Below, piece after piece: positions 1 to 6,064 of a stretch of DNA of 7,909 nt. Origin of the DNA: Chloroflexota bacterium. Its GTDB lineage: Bacteria; Chloroflexota; Dehalococcoidia; JAUQQI01. How positions within the stretch are numbered: position 1 is the stretch's first letter; the number at the start of each line of letters is the position of its first letter. Position numbers and translations under genes: made by a program. The notes under the pieces are model-generated. The model saw only the letters and a list, made by a program, of their open reading frames with translations. It searched no databases and had not been told where the DNA came from. Location: positions 1 to 7,909 of the forward strand of contig JAUQQI010000272.1 in the NCBI GenBank assembly GCA_030549955.1, written 5' to 3'.

Positions 1-957
1 CACCGGCCCACCCCACGCCTTATCCATCAGGGCTACGGCCGCGCCAATAGCCTGAGCGGCCCGAATGGCGTCGCCCGTATTCCCCGGAGCGCCGACCGCC
101 CAATCTTTGGTCGTGGGCTTGGGCAGATACCGCTGGCGCATTTCCTGGTTGTGCTCAAATCCGCCAGCGGCCAGCAATACACCCCCTCGGGCCGCAACTC
201 GCAGCTGACGGCCCTCGCGCCCGACCACTGCGCCCACCACGCCCCCATTCTCGGTAATCAGCTCAAGAAGGGGACTTTCCAGCCAGATAGATATGTTTCG
301 CTGAAGGCACAGGTACAGGAGCTGGCCAACCAGCGAAGCCCCCAGGCCCATGGGCACCCGCCCCCACAAACGCGGAATCAGACGCCCGAAAATCCGGAGG
401 GCCGTGAAAAATCCCCGCCACGTACGCAGGGAAACCAGAAAAGCGGATACTTCGTTGGTGTGGAAGGGGATAGGGGGCGCACCCGGATATGTCCGCAGCC
501 GCTTCAGCCACGGCCCAAGCCGACGCCCGTCAAAGATGGCCCCCTCTACAGCCCGGCCGAAGGTGGACCCGCCCGGTTGCTCGGGATAGTAGTCTGGGTA
601 GCCGACGGCCGCATGCCAGCGGAACCCCAGCCGGCGCAGAAACTCCACCATCTTTGGGCCGTATTCCAGGAAGGTTCGCCACCGCTCAGGCGAGGTTACC
701 GGTCCGGCTTCAGGCACCACTGCCTCTAAGTAGCGCCAGGCGCTCTCAAAGGAGTCTTCTAACCCGGCCTCGCCTGACACCGGGTTATTCGGAATCCACA
801 GGCCACCCCCTGACATGGCACTGGAACCGCCTACCAGACCCGTCTTTTCGATAACCAGTGGCTGAAAACCTGCCTCTTTGACGACCAGGGCTGCCACCAG
901 GGCGCCGGCGCCGCTGCCCACAATGAGCACATCGGTCTGATGGTCAAAGCCAGGCAT
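1..957 (-). CDS. FAD-dependent oxidoreductase, 3-ketosteroid dehydrogenase-like (N-terminal part)
   Basis: This is an uninterrupted frame of 319 codons from ATG at 957 to the left window edge, so the C-terminal part is missing; family members are usually about 550 residues. The N-terminal dinucleotide-binding fold shows GSGAGA at residues 14-19 and the acidic strand end VIEK (Glu37). Residues 43-59 carry GGSSAMSGGGLWIPNNP, which is typical of 3-oxosteroid 1-dehydrogenases and related flavoproteins of the fumarate reductase type. Residues 260-269 (VLLAAGGFEH) and GNTGDAIR (292-299) are further family blocks. Such enzymes remove hydrogens from, or reduce, a C-C bond next to a carbonyl using FAD. 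The steroid substrate is not established here, because the C-terminal catalytic residues lie outside the window. GGGAGG ends 6 nt before the ATG. Third-position GC is visibly lower than in holA, which may mean separate ancestry. The family is secure; the substrate is open. Confidence 0.88.
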   Translation of the reverse strand, partial: MPGFDHQTDVLIVGSGAGALVAALVVKEAGFQPLVIEKTGLVGGSSAMSGGGLWIPNNPVSGEAGLEDSFESAWRYLEAVVPEAGPVTSPERWRTFLEYGPKMVEFLRRLGFRWHAAVGYPDYYPEQPGGSTFGRAVEGAIFDGRRLGPWLKRLRTYPGAPPIPFHTNEVSAFLVSLRTWRGFFTALRIFGRLIPRLWGRVPMGLGASLVGQLLYLCLQRNISIWLESPLLELITENGGVVGAVVGREGRQLRVAARGGVLLAAGGFEHNQEMRQRYLPKPTTKDWAVGAPGNTGDAIRAAQAIGAAVALMDKAWGGPV

Positions 958-963
958 ACTACA

Positions 964-969
964 CCTCCC
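964..969 (-). promoter_or_regulatory. Ribosome binding site of the flavoprotein gene
   Basis: On the minus strand GGGAGG (969 to 964) is followed by TGTAGT and then ATG at 957. The 6-nt spacing fixes this start. The GGAGGTGT core is shared with the leaders of atoE and the protease. I see no convincing -35/-10 pair upstream on this strand. Confidence 0.8.
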
Positions 970-1315
970 AGGAGCTCTCACGGATTTCTCGACAGACCTT
1001 TACGTTCCACTTGCGGCCGCGCAGGCCGGTCCGGGCTTGCTGACGACCCGGCAAACGGACGTGCACCCAAAACTGTGGGGGAAGGGTTGGCCGAGAACGG
1101 CCGGCAAAGACGACCGCCGACGAGGGCTCGAAAGCTGTTTACCGGCGCGCCCGCCATGCCCGCAGATGTCTCCTTCGGGCAGTTTCCCAGGCTCACCCAA
1201 AGTGTACCACCGCGAAGACCGGACCACCTTCGCCGGGACCGAACCTGCCCCGGCATAGCGAACCGGACCCAGCCCCAGGCGGTAATCCCGACCGGAAGGG
1301 TCGGGGCGGGTTTAC
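970..1315. other. Gene-free region between the flavoprotein gene and lexA
   Basis: About 350 bp with no supportable gene. Open frames exist on both strands (940-1326 plus, 978-1322 minus), but they lack a ribosome binding site and resemble no family I know. The region holds several short inverted repeats: GGCCG/CGGCC around 1089-1102, GCGAAG/CTTCGC at 1212-1233, and a 7-bp perfect stem at 1287-1305. The minus strand of this region would be the 5' leader of the flavoprotein gene. I compared it by eye with TPP, cobalamin, SAM, glycine and T-box leaders and saw no match. Confidence 0.5.
1287..1305 (+). repeat. Perfect 7-bp hairpin upstream of the lexA promoter
   Basis: CCCGACC (1287-1293) and GGTCGGG (1299-1305) form a perfect stem with the 5-nt loop GGAAG. 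The right arm is followed by GCGGGTTTACTT, a weak T-rich tail. The stem ends 10 bp before the lexA -35 box. It could stop plus-strand transcription from entering the lexA promoter, but no gene precedes it on that strand. A protein-binding site is the alternative. Confidence 0.45.
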
Positions 1316-1345
1316 TTGACATCTAGCGAACTGATGTGCTAGCTT
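1316..1345 (+). promoter_or_regulatory. lexA: lexA promoter
   Basis: A perfect -35 box TTGACA (1316-1321) is followed after 18 bp by TAGCTT (1340-1345). TG at 1337-1338 makes this an extended -10 (TGC-TAGCTT). Transcription would begin near 1352, which places the upstream in-frame ATG at 1358 almost at the 5' end and leaves about 36 nt of leader before the ATG at 1388. The probable LexA operator lies within the spacer. Confidence 0.65.
1323..1342 (+). promoter_or_regulatory. Candidate LexA (SOS) operator for autoregulation
   Basis: Two overlapping symmetric patterns lie between -35 and -10. One is CTAGC-N10-GCTAG (1323-1327 and 1338-1342), a perfect 5-bp inverted repeat. The other is CGAAC-TGAT-GTGCT (1327-1340), which keeps the full left half but only part of the right half of the Gram-positive SOS box CGAAC-N4-GTTCG. 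LexA genes usually repress themselves and the position would block RNA polymerase. Which of the two patterns is bound cannot be decided from one site. Confidence 0.45.
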
Positions 1346-1375
1346 TGGTTAGCTGAAATGGCTACGAGACGCCGG

Positions 1376-1381
1376 AAGGAG
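1376..1381 (+). promoter_or_regulatory. lexA: Ribosome binding site that decides the lexA start
   Basis: AAGGAG (1376-1381) lies 6 nt before the ATG at 1388. The upstream in-frame ATG at 1358 has no such site and would add ten mostly basic residues that are not part of the LexA fold. Confidence 0.8.
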
Positions 1382-1387
1382 AGACGA

Positions 1388-2059
1388 ATGCCCGCTGACC
1401 TTTCGCCCCGCCAGCGGCGGGTCCTGGAGTTTATCCGCCGCTTCATCGGGGAGCACGGTTACCCGCCAACTATCCGCGAGATCTGCGAGGCCTGCGAAAT
1501 AAGCTCGACCTCGGTTGCTAACTATAACCTCCGCCGGCTGGCTGAGGCCGGCTACATCCGCCGGTCGGGCCGCCTATCCCGGGCGATTGAGCTGACGGCG
1601 GCCGGGGTTAGCCTGGTGCCGTTTCGTCTGCGCCCGGCCACGGCGGCTGAGACCGTCCATGTCCCCCTCCTGGGCCGGATCGCGGCCGGCCTGCCGATTC
1701 CGGTCCCGACCGAGAATGCGGCCCCAGACCCCGATACCGACATGGTTGCCGTGCCGGCGGAACTTGTCGGCAACCGCCAGAATGTCTACGCCCTCAGGGT
1801 TCAGGGCCAGTCGATGGTGGACGCGCTCATCGATGACGGCGATATCGTGCTCGTCCAGCACACCCCTATTGCTGAGAACGGGGAGATGGTCGTCGCCTGG
1901 CTCCCCGACCGAAAAGAGACGACCCTGAAGCGATTCTACCTGGAGGGCGACCGGGTCCGGCTTCAGCCGGCGAACTCCCAGATGGAGCCGATTATCCTGC
2001 CGGCCGACCAGGTTCAGATTCAGGGCCGGGTTATCGCGGTCCTCCGCAGGCTCGCCTAG
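1388..2059 (+). CDS. lexA: LexA SOS-response repressor / self-cleaving peptidase
   Basis: LexA represses DNA-damage genes. When RecA is activated on single-stranded DNA, LexA cuts itself and repression ends. The 223-residue product has a normal length. Residues 1-70 form the winged helix-turn-helix, with PPTIREI (26-32) and the recognition helix SSTSVANYNLRRL (39-51). Residues 92-223 are the S24 peptidase domain: the cleavage bond is Ala100-Gly101 in GRIAAGLP, the nucleophile is Ser142 in GQSMVD, and the general base is Lys181 in TTLKRF. All autocleavage residues are present. The recognition helix differs from the Bacillus form (STVHGHL), so the operator may differ too. The start at 1388 is chosen for its Shine-Dalgarno sequence; an annotation starting at 1358 would be 10 residues too long. 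The gene is monocistronic here and converges on holA with a 3-4 bp stop overlap. Confidence 0.97.
   Translation: MPADLSPRQRRVLEFIRRFIGEHGYPPTIREICEACEISSTSVANYNLRRLAEAGYIRRSGRLSRAIELTAAGVSLVPFRLRPATAAETVHVPLLGRIAAGLPIPVPTENAAPDPDTDMVAVPAELVGNRQNVYALRVQGQSMVDALIDDGDIVLVQHTPIAENGEMVVAWLPDRKETTLKRFYLEGDRVRLQPANSQMEPIILPADQVQIQGRVIAVLRRLA
2056..2059. other. Shared CTAG: overlapping convergent stop codons of lexA and holA
   Basis: CTAG at 2056-2059 supplies TAG to lexA on the plus strand (2057-2059) and TAG to holA on the minus strand (2058-2056). There is no intergenic DNA and therefore no room for a terminator outside either coding sequence, so the two transcripts probably overlap at their 3' ends. 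Confidence 0.95.
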
Positions 2060-3159
2060 GCCCGCCGGGCGGCTGTCTGGGTCACCAGCCAGAGCTCAAG
2101 CCCAAGCCAGGGGTCAACCTGGCCGGTCTTCGCCTGCCAGTCCAGCTCAAGCAGGTCATTAAGCGCCTGCTCGGTCCGGCGAATGCCAAGCTGACGGGCG
2201 AGGGGCAAAAGCTGGCGGATCTGGCCGGGGTAGAGGCCGGTGGCCTGCTGGACCTCGGTCAGTTCCGCTCGGAGGGACTGAGTCTGGAGGAGCCGAAGGG
2301 CCCGGAGTGACCAGGCCAGGGCCCCAATAATATTCTGGGGGTTTTCGCCCTCCCGCCGGAGCTGCCGAATAAGCTTGACGGCCCTCGCCCCGTCGCCCTC
2401 AACCACAAGACCAAGCAGGTCGAAGGCGGAAACGGGGACCGTCTCGACCACGAGTTGCCGGATATCTTCCCGGGTCACCCGCTCCGGGCCGGCGTAGAGG
2501 GCAAGCTTTTCCAGTTCCAGGTCGATGAGCCGCCGGTCGTAACCTACCCGTTCGAGCAGGGACTCAAGGGTTCCAGGGCTGAATTCAACCCCGGCTTCCC
2601 GGGCCCGCCTCCGGGCCCACCGCAGGACCGAATCGGGCCCGGTCGGGGCGAACCGGATAATGACGACCTCGGGGGTGTCCGCCGGCCCGGCTTCAAGGAC
2701 GGCACGGGCCAGGGCCAGAGGCTCATCGGCATCCTCAAGGACCTGGCGGCTCAGGCGTAATTCGGGGGCCAGCCCCTTCAGTTCGGCCAGCAGCCAGTTA
2801 TTCTCCGGGGAAGGCTCCCGGTCGAGGCCCGGTTCGATGGCGATGACGACGACCCGCGGGTCGGCCTGAACCAGGACCGTTGCGAGCTCCCGAGCCCGGG
2901 TCCGGCCCCGGCTGCCGGTCGGGCCGTCGTCGTCCCCGGTCCGGCGGCCTTTCGCGGTCAGGCCGATCAGCCGCCGGATAAGGACCACCCGGTGGGCCGA
3001 AAACATCGGCAGGCTGAGCAGGTGGGGAACAAGGTCTGCGGCCTTCAGTTCCCGCCCGTCCAGGCTTACGATTTCGTCGGCCCCGGAGGCCCGCTGGAGC
3101 TCCCGGCTGAAGAGTTCCAGGCTGTAATCGTCGCCGGCCAGAATCCAGAGGCGTGGCAT
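2056..3159 (-). CDS. holA: DNA polymerase III delta subunit
   Basis: The delta subunit of the clamp loader opens the beta sliding clamp so that it can be placed on DNA. The 367-residue product is near the family's usual 330-350. Residues 1-62 carry the N-terminal fold with AGDD (8-11) and SLPMFSAHRVVLIRR (49-63), which match the usual YGED and TLPLF blocks. The middle has GYDRRLIDLELEKLALY (206-222) and VTREDIRQLV (228-237). The collar domain has FDLLGLVVEGD (246-256), GENPQNIIGAL (271-281) and LDWQAKTGQVDP (339-350). An uncommon charged, Gly/Arg/Asp-rich insertion sits at residues 68-90. The ATG directly follows the TGA of the CoA-transferase subunit B gene. The only Shine-Dalgarno-like sequence is AGGA 13 nt upstream, so translational coupling is likely. 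The stop overlaps that of lexA. Confidence 0.93.
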   Translation of the reverse strand: MPRLWILAGDDYSLELFSRELQRASGADEIVSLDGRELKAADLVPHLLSLPMFSAHRVVLIRRLIGLTAKGRRTGDDDGPTGSRGRTRARELATVLVQADPRVVVIAIEPGLDREPSPENNWLLAELKGLAPELRLSRQVLEDADEPLALARAVLEAGPADTPEVVIIRFAPTGPDSVLRWARRRAREAGVEFSPGTLESLLERVGYDRRLIDLELEKLALYAGPERVTREDIRQLVVETVPVSAFDLLGLVVEGDGARAVKLIRQLRREGENPQNIIGALAWSLRALRLLQTQSLRAELTEVQQATGLYPGQIRQLLPLARQLGIRRTEQALNDLLELDWQAKTGQVDPWLGLELWLVTQTAARRA

Positions 3160-3831
3160 TCAGAAGTTCATTTCCTGGCAGTCCGGGGGCACGATAAGGC
3201 GGGGCTCGGTGACCGCCTGGACCTCTTCCGGAGTCCAGCCCGGGGCCACCTCCCGGAGGACCATCCCGTCGGGAGTGACGTCGATAACGGCCAGGTCGGT
3301 GATGACGAGGCTGACAACCCGCCGGCCCGTCAGGGGGTACGTGCACTCTTTGAGGATTTTCGGCCGGCCCTGGCGGTCCCGGTGCTCCATCAGGACGATG
3401 ACCCGTTTCGCTCCGGTCACCAGGTCCATCGCCCCGCCGATACTGCCGATCCCCCGCTCTGGGACAATCCAGTTGGCGAGGTCACCCTTTTCCGAGACCT
3501 GCAGGCCGCCGAGGATGCAGACGTCGATGTGGCCGCCGCGGATCATTGCAAACGAGTCGGCCGACTGGAAAAAGCACGCCCCCGGCAGCATGGTCACGTA
3601 CTGGCCGCCGGCGTTTATCAGGTCGGGGTCCCTTTCAGGGCCCTCGGCCAGGGGACCGTAACCGAGCATCCCGTTCTCGGACTGGAGGATAATGCCGGGC
3701 TCGATGAAGTTTGAAACCAGCGTCGGCAGACCGATCCCCAGGTTGACGTACATGCCGGGCCGGAGCTCCCGGGCGGCTCGGACGGCCATAAGCTCGCGGC
3801 TAATCCCAGGTCTGGAAGATAGCTGGGTCAT
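3160..3831 (-). CDS. atoA: 3-oxoacid / acetate CoA-transferase subunit B (beta)
   Basis: This is the catalytic subunit of a two-subunit, family I CoA-transferase. It moves CoA from a donor such as acetyl-CoA or succinyl-CoA to a short-chain acid through a glutamyl-CoA intermediate. The 223 residues include VNLGIGLPTLVS (29-40) and QSENGMLGYGP (50-60), in which Glu52 is the expected catalytic glutamate. GGHIDVCILGGLQVSEKGDLANW is present in the middle, as expected for the family. The ATG at 3831 has GAGGG upstream with about 7 nt spacing and gives a 32-bp overlap with the subunit A gene. The next ATG (3789, Met15) lies 10 nt after the subunit A stop but has no good binding site. The gene is directly followed by holA with no gap. 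The exact acid substrate cannot be read from sequence; the neighbouring atoE suggests butyrate, acetoacetate or similar. Confidence 0.93.
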   Translation of the reverse strand: MTQLSSRPGISRELMAVRAARELRPGMYVNLGIGLPTLVSNFIEPGIILQSENGMLGYGPLAEGPERDPDLINAGGQYVTMLPGACFFQSADSFAMIRGGHIDVCILGGLQVSEKGDLANWIVPERGIGSIGGAMDLVTGAKRVIVLMEHRDRQGRPKILKECTYPLTGRRVVSLVITDLAVIDVTPDGMVLREVAPGWTPEEVQAVTEPRLIVPPDCQEMNF

Positions 3832-4507
3832 GGTAGTCCCTCGGGCAGATTACGAGTCTGTCAACATAAATGCCGGGGGTTACGACCGCCTCCGGGTCGA
3901 GTTCGCCCGGCTCGACAACCTCCTCGACCTCGGCAATAGTAACCCGGGCGGCGGTCGCCATGATGGGGTTAAAGTTGCGGGCCGTGCGCCGGTAAGTCAG
4001 ATTGCCGAGTTTGTCAGCCTTGTAAGCTTTGATCAATGCAAAGTCGCCGGGGAGGGCTGTTTCCAGGATATACTCCCGGCCGTTAAAGACCCGCTTTTCT
4101 TTGCCCGTCTCGACGATGGTGCCAACCCCAACCGGGGTATAGAAGGCGGCGATGCCGGCCCCGGCGGCCCGGATCCGTTCGACCATCGTGCCCTGGGGCG
4201 TTATTTCGACCTCGGCAAGACCCTCCCGGTAGAGCCGCTCGAAGTGGGTCATCCGTTCCCGGGACGCCCGGACCGGGAACGACCCGATAAATTTCTTAAT
4301 CTGCCCGGTCTCGGCCAGCAGGTCTAGACTGTCCCCCAGGCCGATGTTGTTAGCAACGATTGTCAGGTTCTTTACACCCCGGTCCCGGAGGGCACGGACC
4401 AGGTTGTGGGGATGGCCGACGTGGCCAAAGCCCCCGACCAGAATGACGGCCCCATCAAAGACGTCAAAAAGGGCATCAAAGGCCGTGGGGAAGATTTGCG
4501 GCGGCAT
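3800..4507 (-). CDS. atoD: 3-oxoacid / acetate CoA-transferase subunit A (alpha)
   Basis: This is the partner subunit of the CoA-transferase, and the two together form the active enzyme in the cytoplasm. The 235-residue product has the usual length. DGAVILVGGFGHVGHP (18-33) matches the glycine-rich CoA-binding block. ILETALPGDFALIKA (147-161), KADKLGNLTYR (163-173) and TARNFNPIMATAA (175-187) are hallmark stretches of subunit A. The N-terminus aligns with the family at this ATG. AGGAG lies only 2 nt before the start, an unusually short spacing, so coupling to atoE (33 bp upstream) may help. The 3' end overlaps the subunit B gene by 32 bp, consistent with balanced synthesis of the two subunits. 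An AtoD/ScoA-type enzyme is most likely; butyrate-acetoacetate CoA-transferase is the nearest alternative name. Confidence 0.93.
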   Translation of the reverse strand: MPPQIFPTAFDALFDVFDGAVILVGGFGHVGHPHNLVRALRDRGVKNLTIVANNIGLGDSLDLLAETGQIKKFIGSFPVRASRERMTHFERLYREGLAEVEITPQGTMVERIRAAGAGIAAFYTPVGVGTIVETGKEKRVFNGREYILETALPGDFALIKAYKADKLGNLTYRRTARNFNPIMATAARVTIAEVEEVVEPGELDPEAVVTPGIYVDRLVICPRDYHDPAIFQTWD

Positions 4508-4540
4508 GGCTCCTGACCTTTTTCTCCCGACCTCTCTACT

Positions 4541-5899
4541 TTATCCCAGGAAAAGGGGTGCCAGCAAGAAGGCCACCGTAGTGATAATAGCAAAGACGGC
4601 AAAGAAGATCAGGCCGTAGCCGACGATATGACGGAACTCGACCTTAGTTACCCCCAGGAGCGGGATTGCCCAGAAGGGCTGGATAACGTCGGTGGCCATA
4701 TCGCCCCAGGCGTAGCTGATGACGGCGGCCGGCATGCTAACCCCGACGTTCTTCGCCGCCTCAACAACGTAGGGGGCCTCGATGGCCCACTTCGACCCGC
4801 CGGAGGGGACGAAGTAATTCAGGATGCCCGAGTACCAGTAGATGATGACCGGGTAGGTTGCCGGGGTGGCAATCGCCGTGAACCAGTCGGCAATAACCTT
4901 GGCCAGCCCTGAGTCCCGGATGATGCCGAACATCCCGGCGTAGAACGGGAACTGGATAACTACACCCCAGATGTGCCCGGACCCCTCGGCCGCGGCCTTA
5001 AGGAAGGAGGCTGGGGTCCAGTGGAAGAGAATTCCTAGGGTCAGGAAGAGGAAGTTGACCGAGTTCAGGTTGATGCCCCCGAAACCCCGCGTGCTGAAGT
5101 TATAGATGAGCCGGCCGATGGCGACGGCCGCTACGGCCAGGTTAACAACCGGGCTGTAATAGACCCGTTCGGCAAAAGTCGCCGCCGGCTTTCTGCCAGC
5201 TTCCTCCCGGGCGGCCTCTACCAGCAGGGACGGGTCGGCCTCGACCGTATCTTCCGGGCGGGGATGGACCAGGGCTGCCAGGCCAGTCCAGACAATGAGT
5301 ACAATCGCGGCCAGGCCGAGGTTGAAGGGGTTAAATATCGTCGAAGTGACGGGTACAATACCCATCTGCTGTTCCATAAAATGACGGGGCGTGGCCACCA
5401 GCAGGGGCGCCGAGCCTGAGAGGCCCGAATGCCACATCCCACCCAGGCCCAGGTAGGCGCAGCAGACAAGCAGGCCATAGTCAACCCCGCGCTGCCGCCG
5501 GGCCATGGCCCGGGCGAGGACCGCGCTTCCGATGATGCTGAGGCCCCAGTTAATCCAGGCCAGGACCATCGAGACGAAGGCCGTCAGGGCGACGGCTTCC
5601 CGGGGATTACGGGGCAACCCGGCGAGCCAGTCGAGGAGCCGCCGGACCGGCGGCGACGTTGAGAGGATGTAGCCGGTGAGGATGATGAGGCTCATCTGCA
5701 TGGCAAACTCGAGGAGCACCCAGAAGCCGTTGCCCCAGTGTTGAATGAGGGTGTAAGCCTTCCCGGGGCCCGGGGTCCCGGGGGCCGCGACGAAGGCCAG
5801 CAGGAACGTGATAAAAGTCAGGATTACAGCGATAATCCAGGAGTCGGGGACATACTGGGTGCTCCAGCGGGTCAGTACGGTTGCCAGACGCTGCAACAT
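4541..5899 (-). CDS. atoE: Short-chain fatty acid transporter, AtoE family
   Basis: This integral membrane protein takes up short-chain fatty or keto acids, such as butyrate or acetoacetate, for the CoA-transferase encoded downstream. The 452 residues match the family's usual 440-470. Hydrophobic segments are visible at about 21-40, 57-80, 102-133, 141-170, 190-212, 248-268, 281-300, 311-330, 345-365, 388-416 and 426-451. Family blocks include YVPDSWIIAVILTF (16-29), FAMQMSLIILTG (65-76), NWGLSIIG (117-124), HSGLSGSAPL (157-166), FVPSGGSKW (363-371) and GDMATDVIQPFW (399-410). GGAGG lies 6 nt before the ATG. It is the first gene of a probable operon atoE-atoD-atoA-holA with its own promoter upstream. 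Confidence 0.93.
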   Translation of the reverse strand: MLQRLATVLTRWSTQYVPDSWIIAVILTFITFLLAFVAAPGTPGPGKAYTLIQHWGNGFWVLLEFAMQMSLIILTGYILSTSPPVRRLLDWLAGLPRNPREAVALTAFVSMVLAWINWGLSIIGSAVLARAMARRQRGVDYGLLVCCAYLGLGGMWHSGLSGSAPLLVATPRHFMEQQMGIVPVTSTIFNPFNLGLAAIVLIVWTGLAALVHPRPEDTVEADPSLLVEAAREEAGRKPAATFAERVYYSPVVNLAVAAVAIGRLIYNFSTRGFGGINLNSVNFLFLTLGILFHWTPASFLKAAAEGSGHIWGVVIQFPFYAGMFGIIRDSGLAKVIADWFTAIATPATYPVIIYWYSGILNYFVPSGGSKWAIEAPYVVEAAKNVGVSMPAAVISYAWGDMATDVIQPFWAIPLLGVTKVEFRHIVGYGLIFFAVFAIITTVAFLLAPLFLG

Positions 5900-5910
5900 G
5901 GCACACCTCC
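5900..5910 (-). promoter_or_regulatory. atoE: Ribosome binding site of atoE
   Basis: GGAGGTGTGCC on the minus strand ends at the base before the atoE ATG, with GGAGG 6 nt from the start. The same 11 bases occur before the protease gene (7307-7297). Confidence 0.75.
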
Positions 5911-5926
5911 CCCCTGGCGCTGACCG

Positions 5927-5956
5927 ATTTTAACGCTGGCGCACGGGGACTGTCAA
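5927..5956 (-). promoter_or_regulatory. Promoter of the atoE-atoD-atoA-holA cluster
   Basis: On the minus strand a perfect TTGACA (5956 to 5951) is followed after 18 bp by TAAAAT (5932 to 5927), five of six matches to the -10 consensus. Transcription would start near 5920, leaving a leader of about 20 nt that contains the atoE ribosome binding site. A perfect palindrome lies 5 bp upstream of the -35 box. Confidence 0.65.
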
Positions 5957-5961
5957 AGTGT

Positions 5962-5989
5962 GAAGTCCTGGGGAATTCCCCAGGACTTC
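5962..5989. repeat. Perfect 28-bp palindrome upstream of the atoE promoter
   Basis: The 14 bases GAAGTCCTGGGGAA are followed without a gap by their exact reverse complement. As RNA this makes a 12-bp stem with an AAUU loop. It lies 75 bp after the protease stop codon and 5 bp before the atoE -35 box. Neither flank has a proper T-run (ACACTTTGACAG on the minus strand, TGGGGGTCG on the plus strand). It may end protease transcription, or it may bind a dimeric regulator of the fatty-acid genes, or both. Confidence 0.7.
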
Positions 5990-6064
5990 TGGGGGTCGTG
6001 GGCAGTCCTCGGAGAGAGCCGGGTCCCGACGGGCCTCGGGCCGGCCAGGCCTCAGGTTTACCTG

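Noticed and set aside
241..300. A possible frameshift in the flavoprotein gene near residues 220-240
   Set aside because: A first reading gave an in-frame stop, but careful reverse complementing of 241-300 gives RNISIWLESPLLELITENGG with no break, and the frame is open from 957 to 1.
1205..1233. T-box-like GGTGGTAC on the minus strand
   Set aside because: The rest of the T-box antiterminator sequence and the specifier stem are missing, and the gene downstream is not an amino-acid gene.
1150..1240. Riboswitch-like string on the minus strand (GGGTGAGCC, then CCCGAAGGAGAC)
   Set aside because: It loosely recalls pieces of cobalamin and glycine riboswitches, but the order and the conserved core do not match any class I know.
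940..1326. Possible small genes on either strand of the flavoprotein-lexA gap
   Set aside because: Neither 940-1326 (plus) nor 978-1322 (minus) has a ribosome binding site or a recognisable product, and both overlap promoter elements or a neighbouring gene.
2992..3714. A 240-codon open frame on the plus strand
   Set aside because: It lies antisense to holA and the CoA-transferase gene, has no family resemblance, and is expected in GC-rich DNA. Several other long shadows (151-729, 3692-4327, 6740-7399, 7418-7885) were rejected for the same reason.
4372..4602. Alternative upstream frame starting before the CoA-transferase subunit A gene
   Set aside because: It is a different frame overlapping the end of atoE and shows no CoA-transferase sequence. 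The ATG at 4507 aligns with the family N-terminus.
6031..6056. GC-rich stem after the protease stop as a terminator
   Set aside because: GGCCT/AGGCC gives only 5 paired bases and no T-run follows; the 28-bp palindrome further on is a better candidate.
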